DNA of 64,000 nt from Drosophila pseudoobscura. Lineage: Eukaryota > Arthropoda > Insecta > Diptera > Drosophilidae. Where the stretch lies: NCBI RefSeq assembly GCF_009870125.1, contig NC_046683.1, forward strand, positions 43,973,869 through 44,037,868. The letters are read 5' to 3'. Numbering within the stretch: position 1 is the first letter of the stretch; each line of letters begins with the position of its first letter. The notes beneath the pieces are model-generated. The model saw nothing but the letters and a program-made list of their open reading frames with translations, ran no database searches and had not been told where the DNA came from. A program made the position numbers and the translations under genes. Below are positions 45,701 to 60,016 of this stretch, one piece after another.

Positions 45701-47688
45701 CAACAACAACTGGGGCGGACGCATCGCACCGACTCACACGGCCTTCGACCGCTTCCTGCCGTGTAACAGCCACCACATTCGCGAGCCGGAGCCGCTGCCG
45801 CAAAACAACAACAACAGTAGCGCCAATAACAATCGCAGGCCAAACGCAGCTATGGAAGACGCCGATTCCCCCTCCTCCTTTATTGCATCGGCTGCCTCGG
45901 CCGCCGACGTAGGAGAGCCTTCTGGTAAGTTTTCCTACCCAGATCTTCGTTGTCTGCCACCCTCACTCTCTCTCATTGCACAAATATACAGTCGGAAACC
46001 ACAATTCATGCGACTCGATAGAAGGGTGTGCCTTGGGGCTGCCAAGGCACACCTTTCGGGCAGTGGTTTCCAGTGGCTTACTCTTACCATTAACCCCATC
46101 ATCAAGAACCTCAAATACGTTGTTTAATGCTGTACGAAATATTTCGCAAGCAGCTTCAGCCAGCGCCGTCAACAACACGGATGGAATTGCCGAAATGGTC
46201 AACTTTTTCACCACACCCAACCGCACAAGCGCGGTCAACATGAGCGTTCCACCTACAGAAGCTACAGCTACAGCTGCAGTCCCAGTCACACCCACAGTCA
46301 CACCGACATCATCATCACCCTTCAGTGATAGATCGAGTAATCTGCGCTCGGAGCTGAGCAGCTTTCTGAACGACAGCGTCTTCGAGGGAGCGCCCATCAA
46401 CGAGGAGACCATACCCGGCGCCATCAGCCGCGCCCTTGAGTGGTTCACCGAGAGCCTGATCTTTTTGCCGCAGTACGAGCTGCCGCAGTACGACTCGCGC
46501 GAATCTGTAACCAACATCTTGCGCCAGAGTTTGCGCCTCATCATGGAACTGTGCATTTCGGCCCCCAGCACTGTGGGCCAGTTCGAGCAGAACCTCAAGA
46601 AGATCTGTGAGCAGTTCCGCGTACGGCTGTTCAGCGTGCTCTTACTTTGCCTGGGCAGTGACAATGCGGAGATTTACTGGCACCTAACGATGGCCAGACT
46701 GCGCAACCCACTGCGGCGTACCAGTGAGTATATCCTTCCTGCACACTAACAGTTTGGCTCTTCATCACTGATCTTCTTGCAGGTTTTCAGAACCAAGCCT
46801 TGTGGGTCTACGTTGACCCCAGAATTCCAACCCAGACAGACACCGCAGATGCCCAACAGTTCCTCGTCCTGCGGAACGCGCAGACAGACCTTGGCACTGC
46901 TGGCGAGGTAAGTTCCCTGAATCCTGTCTTTTACCATTAAGCCTTATGCAAAACGCAATAAATCACAGCCGCAATTTGGTGCGCAACCGTCGCGTGCCTT
47001 CAATCTGCAGCAACAGCCAAAACAGCCGAACCAGCCGCATCAGCAGGCACAGGCGGAGGTACTCGACACGGACGTGGAGATGACTGAAGTGGCTGGCAGC
47101 AGTAGCAGTAACAGTAACAGCAACAGCAACACAAGCACCACCGCCACCACCACCAGCAACAGTGTTCCCGTAGCGGAGACATCTCTTCCACCGGTGGTTC
47201 TCGGCTCCGAGTCCTGGCACATGAGTTTCCCCAGTGACTGGTTGCCCGCGATAACGCGCGACCTACAGACGCAGGCTGAGGTAAGTGCCCCAAACTTGCC
47301 CCATCTGATCAGAAATGAAAATCTCTCGGTGTTTCCGCAGCAAAACAGCCCTCAGCCACCCTACTCTGATGCCTACATCTCTGGCATGTCCGCCAAGCGT
47401 CGCAAGATCATCCAGACGGATAAGCCCACGGCCAACGTGGAGTGTCTGATTGCCAGCGGGGTGCAGCGGGCCATTCAGAGCGCCGGGCTGGGTGTCAATG
47501 CAAACGGAACTGCCGCCAGCTCCTCAGTTAACGTAGATGCTGTGATCGATTCGATGACCCACGATGCGTCCCTGCTGGCCTCCTACACGGAGGCGATGCG
47601 CACCAATGTGCGGGATCGGATCAAGAAAGACGTTGACTTTACGCCCAGCAAGTATCCGCAGATCGCCAAGTTCACAGAGCATAAGTAG
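42735..47688 (+). CDS. CG7546: BAG6/Scythe homologue, large proline-rich chaperone (1349 aa)
   Basis: BAG6 holds hydrophobic segments of new or mislocalised proteins and passes them to tail-anchored membrane insertion or to the proteasome. Coding exons: 42735..42800, 42877..42994, 43059..43270, 43338..44126, 44202..44889, 45035..45115, 45346..45924, 45992..46723, 46783..46907, 46969..47280, 47341..47688. All phases agree. The N-terminus is a ubiquitin-like domain (residues 1 to about 75: [17 protein letters not shown], then [17 protein letters not shown]). A BAG6-type helical region ([18 protein letters not shown]) lies at about 360-450. Pro/Ala/Ser/Thr-rich linkers separate it from a conserved C-terminal half (EEIPGA-like [24 protein letters not shown]). 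An NLS-like AKRRK and a BAG-like end ([17 protein letters not shown]) close the protein. Introns 4 (75 nt) and 10 (60 nt) are stop-free and in frame, so their retention would add 25 and 20 residues. Confidence 0.93.
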
Positions 47689-48715
47689 ACGAAAAACCTT
47701 TTGGGAGCTTAACAAGCGACCCCCCCATCACATCGTCGGTGTGTTTGTGCGTGTGTGGCGCTTGTTGTACATTATACCTTTAAGTATACCGTACATATAG
47801 TACTTTAGTTAATTGATAAGTTCTGTTTAAACTATGAGACGACAGCGGCGGCGACAACAGGCAAAGGAAACCATAATCGGAACCAACCACAATTGGAATC
47901 AGAATACGGAAGTACCACCACACCCAGCGCACCGAGTAATACGATAGAATGATAATAATAATCCCCAACCGATATTTCCACACACTGCTGGAAACGAAAT
48001 GAAACCCACACAAAAAGCGAAGCCATTTGGGACAACGATACAAAAAAGAAGGAGCAATTAACCGGAACAAAGGCGATGGACGATGGACGATCGACGATCG
48101 ACGATGGCTGATGAACGGCGGATGGACTAGGGCCACACACGATGAGGCTTTGGTAGGGCATGATACCATCTAAATGCTTTCAATTGCAGTCCAAGTGGCG
48201 ATGGCGTCCCCGTGTCGCATGACGTATTGGGTCTCGGCCAACAGAGACCCGTGACGACAGCCGAATTCCAGCTAAATATTTTGGCTGGCGCCGATTGACG
48301 TGAGCCGCCTGAAGGCACATGACTGTTGATGACGAACAGTCAGGAATTTGCAGCCACCGCTCAAGTGGCGACAGTGCAAAAACAGACCCATTACAACAAC
48401 CTACGCGCGGCTAATGGAGCAGAGGAAGGGGCTTCTACAGGGAACGACCTGTACCAACACCGGTCCGCATCCCACACCAACCGACCTGGCGCGCCATCTG
48501 CCTTTCCATCCATCCAACCGGACCCCATCCCCCATCGTCACGAAATTCCTTTATCCTACTCTTAATATTGTTGTCGCCTGCACTCGAAACACGAAAAAGT
48601 GTCACATTAAAATTGTTGAGTATATTTATGTGCAAAAACAAGAAGAAATACGCAAAATCAAAAACAACAAAAATCGAGCAAAGAAAATAAAAATTGTACG
48701 AATAAATAATAATAA
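47689..48715 (+). other. BAG6 3' UTR with poly(A) signals
   Basis: The stretch after the stop lacks coding character and ends in AATAAA at 48686-48691 and 48701-48706. A 3' UTR of about 1 kb is inferred. The sequence GGACGATGGACGATCGACGATCGACGA-type direct repeats occur around 48075-48110. Confidence 0.6.
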
Positions 48716-50540
48716 TTAATATATCGCGCTTTTCTTTAAATATTTACTCTGTGATGATTGGATTTTATAAATAGAGTGGCTACGTAATCGATGTATATTT
48801 TTAATACCAACAGTTATTCGGTCGTGACAGTGGACAGTGCGTTTCGAAAGTGTAAAGCAGAAAACAGCAGATGTCATGTGACCACCTTTTGAATGCTCAA
48901 AAGAAATTCGAAATCGATATGGTGCGTCCTTTGAGAAACAATTAAATGATGCTTGGTGGACTAACGGACTTATGCAGCTCACATCCTATCCCAGGGTCCA
49001 GCAATCCACCATATTCTGGATATTTAATAGCCAATCCCCCCACTCCATAGCACCTGCTGGAGGAGGCACATAGTCGAATCGTATGGGTATGAAAAAGGGA
49101 ATGCCAATAGTTTTAGGTCGGATCTTTATCGATCGTTTAAAAGGATCAACTCGTACAAAGAACAGTACCCAAACTACTCCAGAGATTGCAGCCTAAATGG
49201 CGATGCGATGCGGCTGATGCGACCGGGCGTGTGTGTCACCGCCAGAAGGCAGAAGTGGCAATCACTTGAAGGCCTCTCCACCCGTTGATTAATTGCCCCC
49301 AAAAGGGGAGAGCTGGCACGCGCATTGAAAGCGGTTCGGTTGGGTCTGCTCTCTGCTCTCTGGTCTCTGGTCTCTGGTCGGCGTCTCCGGTCTCCGTCTC
49401 GGGGAATGCGCGGAATTCGCAGCCTGGGCATTTATGGGGCCCCTGGTTCATTATGTATGCGGGTCCCCAGAACTTTGAAATAAATTAAGGCTGCAGACTT
49501 TGATGCATGGCTCCTCGCAGGCCTACTGCTCCCTTGCTGCACTGTGATTGAGGCTGGCGCCAAGTAGGTTCGATGGAAAATTTTCATCACAGTCACTGGG
49601 GGATTGAAATGTTTTTGGCTCGATCTCAATTAGTGTTGTCGCTAATCCTTGACCTCAAGACCAGACCCCAGCGCCCGGAGCACAGAGCGCAGAGCCTAGG
49701 CATTCCCAAGATCATCTCGGCATAAGGCACTGAAACGGAACGGATCGGAGCAGATCGGGGTAATAGTAATTAAAAACATCTCCCGAAGATGCTGCCAGAT
49801 TGTGTGGCAGGCGGCAGCGCGCATATGTGCGTGCAGCAGCGTGGCAGTGTGTAAAGGACAATTTATCAAAAGTGCGTAAAAGTGGCAGCCAGACAGACAA
49901 ACAAGCAGCATAACAAGATGCACCACATGCACGTTAATATGTACATATGTACATACATAGGGTTGTACATATGTATATGTATATGTGCGTGGCTATGTAA
50001 CAGCAGCATGTGTATCGAACATGTGTCCATATCCATATGCATCTCGTACCCGTACATCGATGATGATGTGATGATAATGATGCCCCATACATAGATCGAC
50101 GACGGCATGGCCTAGGTTCCTGAGAAGACAACTCCCAGCCTCGCACTCAAAGGGGGCACATCTTGGAGGAGAACACGCACAAGCAGTGCACTGTGGCAGC
50201 AATGTGCGGAGGCAGCGCTGGCGCCGACTTCTGCTGATGCTGCTGCTGATGCTGCTGCTGCTGCAGATCGAGATAGGCGATGGGCGATGGGAGATGGAGA
50301 TTGATGCCTGGCGCCGAGAGACCAGGAACACATGTAATAGAGTGTCGTGCACAATTGTGGCATGGCAGCAGGCCTCCACCTACCCTACCTACCTCCATCC
50401 CAATAGGCCAATGGCCAAGGTGTAATTAAAAAAAGGTGAGGCCATTCATCTACCTTGGGAGGGCTCTCTGCAAAACCTTCACCTTTTCATAATTTAGGAG
50501 GCACTTCCGCTCTTTCGAGTTGCCTATTAATTGCAGCTCT
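48716..50540. other. Intergenic region, no gene recognised
   Basis: About 1.8 kb between the BAG6 3' end and the leader of the LRR gene. It contains TACATATG-type repeats near 49940-49985 and a GCTGATGCTGCT tract at about 50235-50265. No supported gene. Confidence 0.4.
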
Positions 50541-51826
50541 CTCTCTTTCTCCCACGGCTAAATATATAGGTGCCCATTGAGAGAACGCCCTCTTAGAGTC
50601 CATCACCTATGCCTCACCTTAAAAAGATATAGCCTTTGGGCCGAAACTTGCGCCTCAAACCACCCAAAAGTCGCTCCACAGGAGAGAGAAACAAGAGACA
50701 CGAGAGCTCTGCGAGTGCAGCAGAAACAGCAGACGAAACCCCGAGAGAGATAGAGAGAGAGAGAGCGACGAGAAGTAGCAGCGACGCGCCGCAGCGGCAG
50801 CGCAGCATACGGATGGATCGGATCGGATCGGATCCTCAGCGATTTGATTCCCACTCCCAGACCAGACCCACACTCGCAGCGGACCGTGCTGGAATAAAGA
50901 CGTGATCACCGGGCTAGAAATCGGGAAATATTGCGAGTGCGCGAGAGATCGATTCAATCGAACCTTATACCTTATACGAGTAGTACCCATACGAGCACAA
51001 CCCACACACAGAGTACAGAATACTCCCAGTACTCGCGGTTTTTTTTCGAAAACAAATCAACAATACAACAATTTTTTAGAAGATTAATTCCAAGCATTGC
51101 TCCGATCTACGTACACTGGGGCGCGGGTCAAGAGGTCAGCCTAGCCGAACGACTGAGATAGAAAGAGAGAGAGTGCGCGGCAAGTGAGCGCGGTACGACT
51201 ACGACTACGGCGGAGTGGATTGGATTGGATTGGAGCCCAATCTCCGTCCCAAACCCCCGATCCGAGAGGGTGCCCTGCCCAGCGTGTGTGGTGTGTCGGT
51301 CCGTCCCCTGTGTGCATGCCGTTCGACTTACGCCTAAGCGCAACGGGAAGTCAGTGAAATTCGATGCCAGAGCTCGAAAAGTGAGGATCGGTTCCACAGA
51401 ATACCCGAAATCCGAAAAATCCTGCCGGAAAACTAAGGCAAACTATGGAAACCCCCGCATCACGCACACATCTGTTCGCTTAGCCCATCGATCGAGCCCA
51501 TCGCCGAGACGTTGGTTGTGTTTGTGTGTGTGTGTGCGTGTGTGTTTTCCCCAGACCACGGGCCCAGCCAGCGATATTCCCCGAGCTGCCTGCGCCGCCA
51601 CTGAATCGTACAAACAGTTGATAATCCGCCGCCCAACGGCATGCACCTCCGCATCCTCGATCCGAACAGCAGTGAATAGTGATTCGTGAACTGTGACTTT
51701 GTGACTTTGTTACTTCGTGAGTTGTAAATTGTGTGTGTAAGGTGACTCGGAGAAAGTGCCTGTGCCTTCTTTGAATTAAAGAAATTAATTATAACGAAAA
51801 GAGTGTGAGCGAGCGACGGCCAGAAA
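50541..51826 (+). other. Probable 5' leader and promoter region of the LRR gene
   Basis: A TATA-like AAATATATAG lies near 50560. The following 1.2 kb is rich in short GA/CGA purine repeats (50740-50765) and has no long conserved frame. An in-frame stop (51806-51808) directly precedes the chosen start at 51827. The transcription start cannot be fixed by eye, and further non-coding exons are possible. Confidence 0.35.
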
Positions 51827-54800
51827 ATGACTTCCCTCATGTACGCCGTGTTCCACATAGCCTCGCTGCAGTGCTCGGTCCGTCCGGAAATCTCGCCCTG
51901 CACCTGCGAGACCGGCAAGGCCTCCAACTATGTGGAGCTCTCCTGCGAAAAGCTAGAGTCCTTCAATGCCATTGTGGACACCCTGGCCAATAAGCTAAAT
52001 CCCGATGTGCACACCGACCTGAAGATCACCCACTCCCAACTAGACGACCTGGAGATGCGATCGTTTACGGATATGAACTTCAACCTATACAAGCTACGCA
52101 TGCAATGGAATGGACTAAGGTGATTCTAACTTATTTTTAAATTAGATATCGATCGTATATCATTTGCTAATATCCAGAGACCTGGAGACATGGGCATGGT
52201 TCAAGGCCGGGCTGTCGGCTGTCGGCAGACAGTTCCCCTGGCCTGGCCTGGCCCGGCCTGACGGCAGTTCCCTGGGTTCCGTTGAGAAGCAGAATTTTCC
52301 GCTCGCATGGCTATCAATTTAGGTTCCTTAAACCCAATAAAAACCGAGCAAAATATAATGAAAAAAGTATACAAATTTCCATATACAGTACATATTATTC
52401 TACTTATGTAAATGCACGAAAAATGTGCTTTCTGCTACTCCCAGGGCTTGTTTACATCCCAAGTAGATACTAAAACAATAACAACGGACAGAATGGACAG
52501 CTCGGACAGATCGGGGTGGATTTGAGTTGACGTCAAAGAGAGATCCGAGATGGAGACGCCTCATTATCTATGGCCATCCATCCCTCAATTGGGCAAATTG
52601 AGATGGAGATGGAATGGAGGTGGACCCGGTCAAGTCGAGAGTCATAATTACCGATTTAATTTTAATTTTTCAATTAGGAAGTGGAAAGGCCAGCTCGCGC
52701 GCCTTTTGCTGCTAGTCGGGAGTCCACAAGCCGATTCCATTCCATGGCATTCCATGCCATGCCATGCCATGCCATGAATTGATACAAATTACGAGCCGGG
52801 GCTCCAGGCAAACCGTTTGTTTGCGCCACCAGATTAGATCCGATGCGATCCAAAGCCGATTCGATTCGATTCGATTTGATTGGATCCTATCGGAATACAG
52901 TACCAACTAAGCATCTCTGAAGAAGAAGCGGCTGCCTCTCGCGGTCCGTCCCGGCTTTCGTCTTTTTGTATTATTGATAATTGAATAGCTGCGGCTTATC
53001 AATTCCACCGAGTACACATGATGTATAAGCATACATATGTACATAGAGAGGAGGCTCCCCATCTATATACACATATAGCCCCCGTCTCTGCTCTACAGCG
53101 ACTCGGTACCTACGGTCTCTATAAATGGTATATATGGCATATACGACTATAGACACCGCCAGCGACGCGTCGTATACTTAATGCGTATACAAAATTGATA
53201 ATTGCAGTTTATTGGAATCGCTTTTTGCAGCGTCGGGGCTTGCACGTTTTCTGGCTCTGGCTCTGGCTCTGACTCTGACTCTGAATGAAATCCGATTCCA
53301 CTGCGGCTCAGTGCCGCTCACTGCCGCTGCGTCGTATTGTGTTGTTTTTTTATATATTTGCAATTTAAAAATAATAAATAACAAATATAAATATAAATAA
53401 ATACGACCCCCTGTCCGTCCCTGTACCCATCTCTGTTTCCGCCCTGCAGTTGCAAAAATATACGAGCAGAAACAACATTCGAGCCTATTTCATAAGCGCC
53501 TGCCGGCGGGTTCATTGATATTTGACTTCGACGGCTTTATAATTATAATGGAGATCGGACTCAAAACAAAATACTCGCATGACTCAAGGCTTTCTTTGTG
53601 CCCCACGCCACGAAACCTACTGCTTTGTGGCACGTGTTTCATTCAATAATAATACGTTAATTTTGTATTTTTTTTAATCGTTATTTAAATATTTTGAGTT
53701 TCTTAGAAGCATTTAAACATTGTATTATTTAAAAAGAGCACAGTGAAATATTTCTTCATAAATATAAAAAAAAAAACAATTCCAACAAGGTTCTAGTCTA
53801 TTTTTAGTCGTAGAAACATCAGCCAATTCTTAGAAGACAATGATATAATTAGTTTTTGCAGTTGAAAAGGTTATGCATCACAGGGGAATCACATGGAGTT
53901 TTATAGATTTGACACTAATTGAAAAGGGAACACGTTCCCTCCCTATGTGGGAGGAGCTTCCCAATAAATTAAGCCTCGCTCTGTACTTAGGGCTGGCTTG
54001 GCTCTCCAGAAGCTTCCGATGACTGTTGCTAGATTTTCCTGGGATTACATTCGAGCGGTTTCTAATTTTCTCATCCATTTCCCAATCAGTCATTCAATCA
54101 ATCACTCGAATGTGCACATACTCATATGTAAAACTGAATGATTTAATTACTCGACCTAATCGAATCAGTGTTGTTGCACGATCTCCCCAATCTCCCCAAT
54201 CTGCGATCTCCGATCTCTGTCTTGCTCTTGCTCTGCATTCAGCGAAGAGCGCGTGCTGCCACTGCCACTGAATCGGAGGCTGGCGAACACTTTTTACATT
54301 GATGTCAATTTATAATAATTGACCTATTGCCTTAATATCGCGCTCTGACCAAATCATGCCAACCAAGTCAGGAAAAATACTGCTACCCTGTGCCTGTGTG
54401 CGTTTCTGTGTGTGGTTCTATGAGGCACCACCACCGGCTACGGCTACGGCAACGGCAACGGCACCGACCGACCGGACCGAATCATGATCACGATTTCTCC
54501 GCTCATAGCACCCCTCGTATCAGCGGCTCGGTTGAGTTTCCTCATCTCTGTCTGTGATTCCGGGCGTTATCGATTCGACAAAACATTTGAAAGACAATCC
54601 CATAATGAATGAATAAACTCTTCCATTGTGAAGATCACATCTTGATGATCCATTTGCAGTCCAGTTCTTAGAACAAGCATCTGCTTCAGTCTCTCGGTAA
54701 ACAAAAAGATTCCATCTAAAGTGAAAGGAAATGCGGCTTTGCGGCTTAGGATAATTAAAAGATATATCTCTTTGCAGCCTCTTATCAAGACCCAAAGTCC

Positions 54801-57800
54801 CGAACAAAATTTTTAAACGCAAATATGCCAATTTTATATTTTTTCTGCTCTTTTGAGATGGCTTTCTTTTGCCCAATTTTAATCCCCATTCCGATAGAGC
54901 CATTCAGAGCTCTAAAACATCTAATAGAATATGGCTCCTCCTTCGGTTGGTGTGATTTCAAAGTCCCAGTAGTCCAAGTACATTCCTAAGTTCCATTCTT
55001 AGCCCATATATGGATCACATTTGGACGCACAGCAGTAGTCCCCTGATAAGAGATACTGTTTTTTGTTGATTTTTATTTATGTACAATCTGTGTTTTATGA
55101 CTGGCGCCAAAATAATAAACTCAATTTTTATGATTGCTTTTTACGATCGGTTTAATCAGAACTCATTCGAGTTGTAGACAACTATTGAATGAGAGGAGGC
55201 AGCAGCCACAGCCTCAAGTGAACTCTACGGCGCACAGGACACCCGAGAAGAATGTGAATGTATGGTGCTCTCAAGATCACGATGGTGTGGTATGGTACGC
55301 TATGGGGATGGGGATGTGGATGGGGAATGAGTAATACACTCTCTCGTATATGACCTTTTTGATAGATTGATCACATTGGTCTTGTGCTTTTCTCAGGCGA
55401 TAAGGCAACCATCCATCCCATTCCATCCCATCCCATATGTATATTGTATAGATCTGTGTCTGCGTACACTCGTAGGTTATATGTTCAATCACTCGCAGAT
55501 TTGTTTGAGGCTATTAATATGGTTGTTATTGCTATTATCAGAGTGCATCAACAGCAGCAGCAGCACCAGCACCAGAACCAGCAGCAGCAGGCAGCCCTGA
55601 GAAAGTGCGAAAAGTGTTGACGGCTTCGTTTGCCTGACAATTAATTATGATAACTACTCTCGTGCATAATTAATAGATGCCCCCGCGCGACCGAATCGAC
55701 TATGGAATATTCCCCCGATCATCGGATGTCTGTCTGGGCCCAATGCGATAATGCCACAGTCACAGTCTCTTTCTTTTCCTCTTCCTCCTCCTCCTCATCC
55801 GATAGAAAATTATGGATTTTCGGGTTGTTTTTTGAAATCGAGAAAGTAAACAATCGATGAGAAGGAAAGTTTCGATGTTTTGATATTTTGGGGCTGAAAC
55901 GAAGCGTCAATACCCCATGATTACGACCGAAATGGAATGTTTCGAACATGTTTTTGTTATTCTCCTCACAATTCAGGGGTTCTCTGTGGTGCTCTGCGAT
56001 CTGGGGGTCAGTCCAGAGCCGAGAGGCAGGCAGTCCAATTGAATTTTATTATTACGCTCAATCAATGATCGAGGGGCCAAGCTTAGGTCGTGTGACAATT
56101 ATGCCGCTGACGTTAAGGAATTGAAGATATATCGGGTACATACACACACACACAAACACAGAGAGAGAGAGATGTGTGTGCACCTCTAAGTATGTATCTA
56201 TGTATGTATCTCCATAAACAACATCACCCATCTTCATATTCATCTTCATCTTCATCTGTATCTCCATCTATCTACTACTCGTATGTACTGCCACATGTGC
56301 TCAAGTTCAACGGGCTCATTATAGATACAGATACAGTATCTACGACGGCTGGCAGGCAACAGCAGCGGCAGCAGCAGCAGCAGCAGCAGCTCCTGTTCTC
56401 CTGCAGCTACTCGTAGCATTTCTCATTACATAATCAACGCTTGACAAGTTCTCTGCCTCCTCCTTGGAGCCGGACAATCAATCAAGATCATGTGGCTGGG
56501 ATGGATGTCTGGCTGGATCTGGATGCCTCTAAAAATAGCGTCTGCCAATCAATCTAGAAACTGCACTGCTTTCGCTCGTGTATACCTGTGTATCTGTATC
56601 TCTGCACGTACTACCTGTACCAATAACGGGCGCCAAGGATGTCCACTCTATGGCTAGTGCCGTCCCCGTCCCCGTCCCCACGCCCCAAGCGGGCAATTTG
56701 CACGCCATCCAGCCCAGTTCCCATCATGAATATGGATGGCATTCATGGGCCAGTTTGGCGCCTCGACGGCGACAACTTAATAGCCACCTGCAGACATCGA
56801 TAAAGATACAGATCTCTGGCTGGGATCGGCTACTGGAATGGGTATGGTATGGCTCTCAGTCCCTGATAAGCCTACGTCATCGAGTCCAAAGTGTGGATGG
56901 AACCAGGGCTGGGATGATCAGACCGGACCCAGACCCAGACCCTCTTTATTCGATTAAAAACTAATAAGAGCTTTCGATGAATCATCGATTCAAATATTTA
57001 TTTGAATCATTTGCTGTTCGGTAATTTCTAGAGCGATGTTTTTCAACTCCAGTTGCGATTTTCTTTTTTATTATTCTATCAAATAAAGGATGATGTAAAG
57101 TTTATTGATTAAGTAAGAATAGAACCATTTTGGCAGATAATTAACAGTTTGTAACCAATATTCGTAACGATATCTTGAAAACTGAAAGGTATATGATGGA
57201 TTGGAGGTTTCCCTATAGCATGCAGTAGAAAGGGAATACAAATTTCGCTGTTATTGCGTCCCCGATTACGAGAATGCCTCTCGTAAATTCCTCTGTTTCA
57301 TAAACAAACATAGTTCGTCACTTCATTCAGATTTCCGCGATTGGTGGCAGTGGAATTATCCGGAAACAGCTGGTTTCTTCTTAGAGGTGGGTTCTGCTTC
57401 TAATGGACCCATCTGATAAGACTAGTGCATGTTTGTACATAATTATGTAAAGTTTCTGTATGAAACTATAATCTAAATCAATAATGGAGATAATCCAGCA
57501 GTTCCTAAAGTGGTTCCGCTTCTGGGGGATTTAGGAATATCTAGACCTCCTCCTGTAGACTTATTAATATTCCCCGTATTCAAACCGCATTCCAGTTGCA
57601 AGTGGTTTCTTTATTTAAAATCAATAATGCACTAATATTGTCATTCCTAGTCATTCCATCTGATGATCTCGAATCCGATTCGGGCTTCTTCTAATAATAC
57701 TTGCACGAAGTGGTAATGGATGTGTGTGTTTTTTCTTGGCGCTATTTATAGATCGCTGCCCGAGCTGCCGTTCCGAGGGTTATCGAATGTCACCTACCTA

Positions 57801-60016
57801 AGCGTCGGCGACAACGAACTCGACGAGATCCCGAAGCACGTCTTGAACCACATGCCGAGTCTGGCGACCCTGGACATTGGGCGCTGCAACATACGGGCGG
57901 TGCAGCAGGACGACCTCAAGGGCATACAGGTGGTGACGAACCTCATCCTGCCGAGCAACAACATCACGCGGCTGGACAGAGGCGCCTTTCCGCAAAGCCT
58001 GCTAATCCTCCATCTGGGGCGCAACCAGATAGAGTCGCTCAATGGGTCGCTGCACGACCTGCACGTGCTCCAGTCGCTCTTTATCAATGCAAACAACATC
58101 AGTGACCTGGATGGGGAGCTGCCGGATGGCAGCCGACTGCGCCTGCTGATGGCTCACAACAATCGGCTGGAAAGGTTGCCGGCGAACATGGCCGGGATGC
58201 GATATCTGCAGACGATCCACGTGCACTTCAATCGCCTGCGCTCGTTTGACCGCGTCCTGAGGAACTCGCAGGACCTCGAAGAACTGCTGGCCGGCAACAA
58301 CGAGCTGGAGTACCTGGCCCAGGACGAGTTTCAGGCCTGCGGTCGCCTGGATGTCCTCCACCTGGCCAGCAACCACATTCGCTCGCTGAACTCTTCGCTC
58401 CTGCCCATGGTAAAGCTGACGATCGCCAATTTCTCGTTCAACGACATGGAAGAGTTCTCCATGGAGGAGCTGCACGGCCTACGACTGCTCAAACGGCTCG
58501 ATCTGTCCCATAATCGCATCAGCCGACTCCTGCCTAGCACCAAGGGAGTGCAGGAGCTTGTGCTGTTCGCACTACGACTCGATAACAACCAGATCGTCTC
58601 CCTGGATGGCGCCCTGGCCGGTTTGGGAAATCTGCGTATACTCGATTTGTCTGCAAACCGACTGGAGCATCTTTTGCTCGGCGACTTTGATGGCATGCAA
58701 CGACTGGAGATCCTCGACATGACAGGCAATCAGCTGGTGGAGCTCAAGCCTCTCGAAACCGTAAGTGGTGACCCCGACACTCTCTGAAACTTTGTTTTCT
58801 AAAATACACTCGCTTCCTCCTCTCCGCAGACGATGCTTCCCAATCTGAAGATCCTAAAGCTGGCTTTCAACAACATCACCAAACTGGAGCGGGACTTCAA
58901 CGGACTGCCCGTGCTGTGCCAAGCCAATCTGACGAACAACCAAATCACGACTATCTCGAGCGAGCTCGTGACGAATACGCGCTGCAAGAATCACAATGTA
59001 GCCGGCAAACTGGAGATACATCTGGATGGTGAGTGCTCCAGACCCAGGCCCTGACTACCACGATCATTTATGCCTCTCCATTTCCTTTCACAGATAATCC
59101 GATCATGTGTGATGTGCGCCTCAATGAGCTCTGCCCTCTGATGGCCGTCCAAGACGCGCGTATCCGTGGGCGATCGCAGTGCTTTGAAAACGACCAGGAA
59201 GTATGCACGGTCCTACCGATGCTCTACAAGATTGACCTGCCCTTGCTGATGACCAACCTAAAGATCGGTGGGGGAGAGGATGCCAAGCCGGTGGTGCAGA
59301 TGCTAGTGCCGACGCTGCTCAAGACCAACGAGGAGCTGTTGCCGCCGCTCATAGCCACGCTGGGCCAGCCGCTGATCAATCCAGTGATTATTGGCACCAC
59401 GGCGGTAGGTCCCCTGCCGCCTCTACTCACCACCACCACCACGCCTTGGCCTGTGCCGCTCAAGAGTGAACTGGAGAGGAATGAGACCGCAACGACGACA
59501 CCAATTCCGCCCATCACGAACACCACAACCACCGCTGCGATAGTGACGACAACAACGACGCCCAACAGTCAGATGGCTGCCACAGAGCTGGTGACGACCA
59601 CTGCACCCACAACGACAACGACCAGCACGACAACGCCGAAGCCGAACGAAACCTTGCCCATCATCCTAGACATCGAGGAGCCGAATGTGGTGCCGCACGC
59701 GGACCCCATGCCCATCAATGACACGGGAATCGCCGGGGGGGAGTTGCCCATTGTGCCCAAGGAGGCGGATCAGGCGGTGCCGCCTGTCGCGGTCGAGGAT
59801 CCGCTCGAGCACGACCACGAGCGGGACCTGGACCACGAGTCGGTGGCCAAGACCGAGTACGAGACGGTGGAGTACATACCCAATCTGGTACAGCCGCCCA
59901 CGCCGCCGCCGAGCAAAACGAATGTGCTCGAGGAGGACTCCGATTCGCAGGCGAACTCCGTGCACGCGGAGTCGGCCCAGAGTCTGCAGGTGCCTGAGGA
60001 GCCGCCCGAGGAGTGA
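51827..60016 (+). CDS. Secreted leucine-rich-repeat protein, candidate larval translucida (807 aa)
   Basis: The model is join(51827..52119, 57752..58760, 58830..59028, 59094..60016), with phases agreeing and a 5.6-kb first intron. An in-frame stop just upstream fixes the start. The N-terminal segment (LMYAVFHIASLQC) is a short, weak signal sequence running into an LRR N-terminal Cys cap (C..C.C pattern, residues about 16-40). About 15 LRRs follow (residues 60-490), with LxxLxLxxN repeats such as LRLLMAHNNRLERLP and LKRLDLSHNRISRL. A C-terminal cap (DNPIMCDVRLNELC, further Cys at about 530 and 538) closes the solenoid. A Thr-rich, probably O-glycosylated stretch spans about 612-682, and an acidic tail ends the protein. 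No transmembrane segment is seen, so it is probably secreted. Location and architecture recall ltl (CG32372), a BMP-pathway feedback protein. I am not certain of that identity. Confidence 0.9.
52120..57751 (+). other. First coding intron of the LRR gene (5.6 kb)
   Basis: Donor GTGATT at 52120 and acceptor TTTATAG ending at 57751. It holds CAG/CAA repeats (about 55550-55595 and 56360-56390), CATTCC/CCATG repeats near 52740-52775, GATTC repeats near 52858-52880 and AT-rich sequence. No nested gene was recognised on either strand. Its length suggests intronic enhancers. Confidence 0.6.

Noticed and set aside
59224-59565. Val/Gly-rich minus-strand frame
   Set aside because: Antisense shadow of the Thr-rich linker of the LRR protein.
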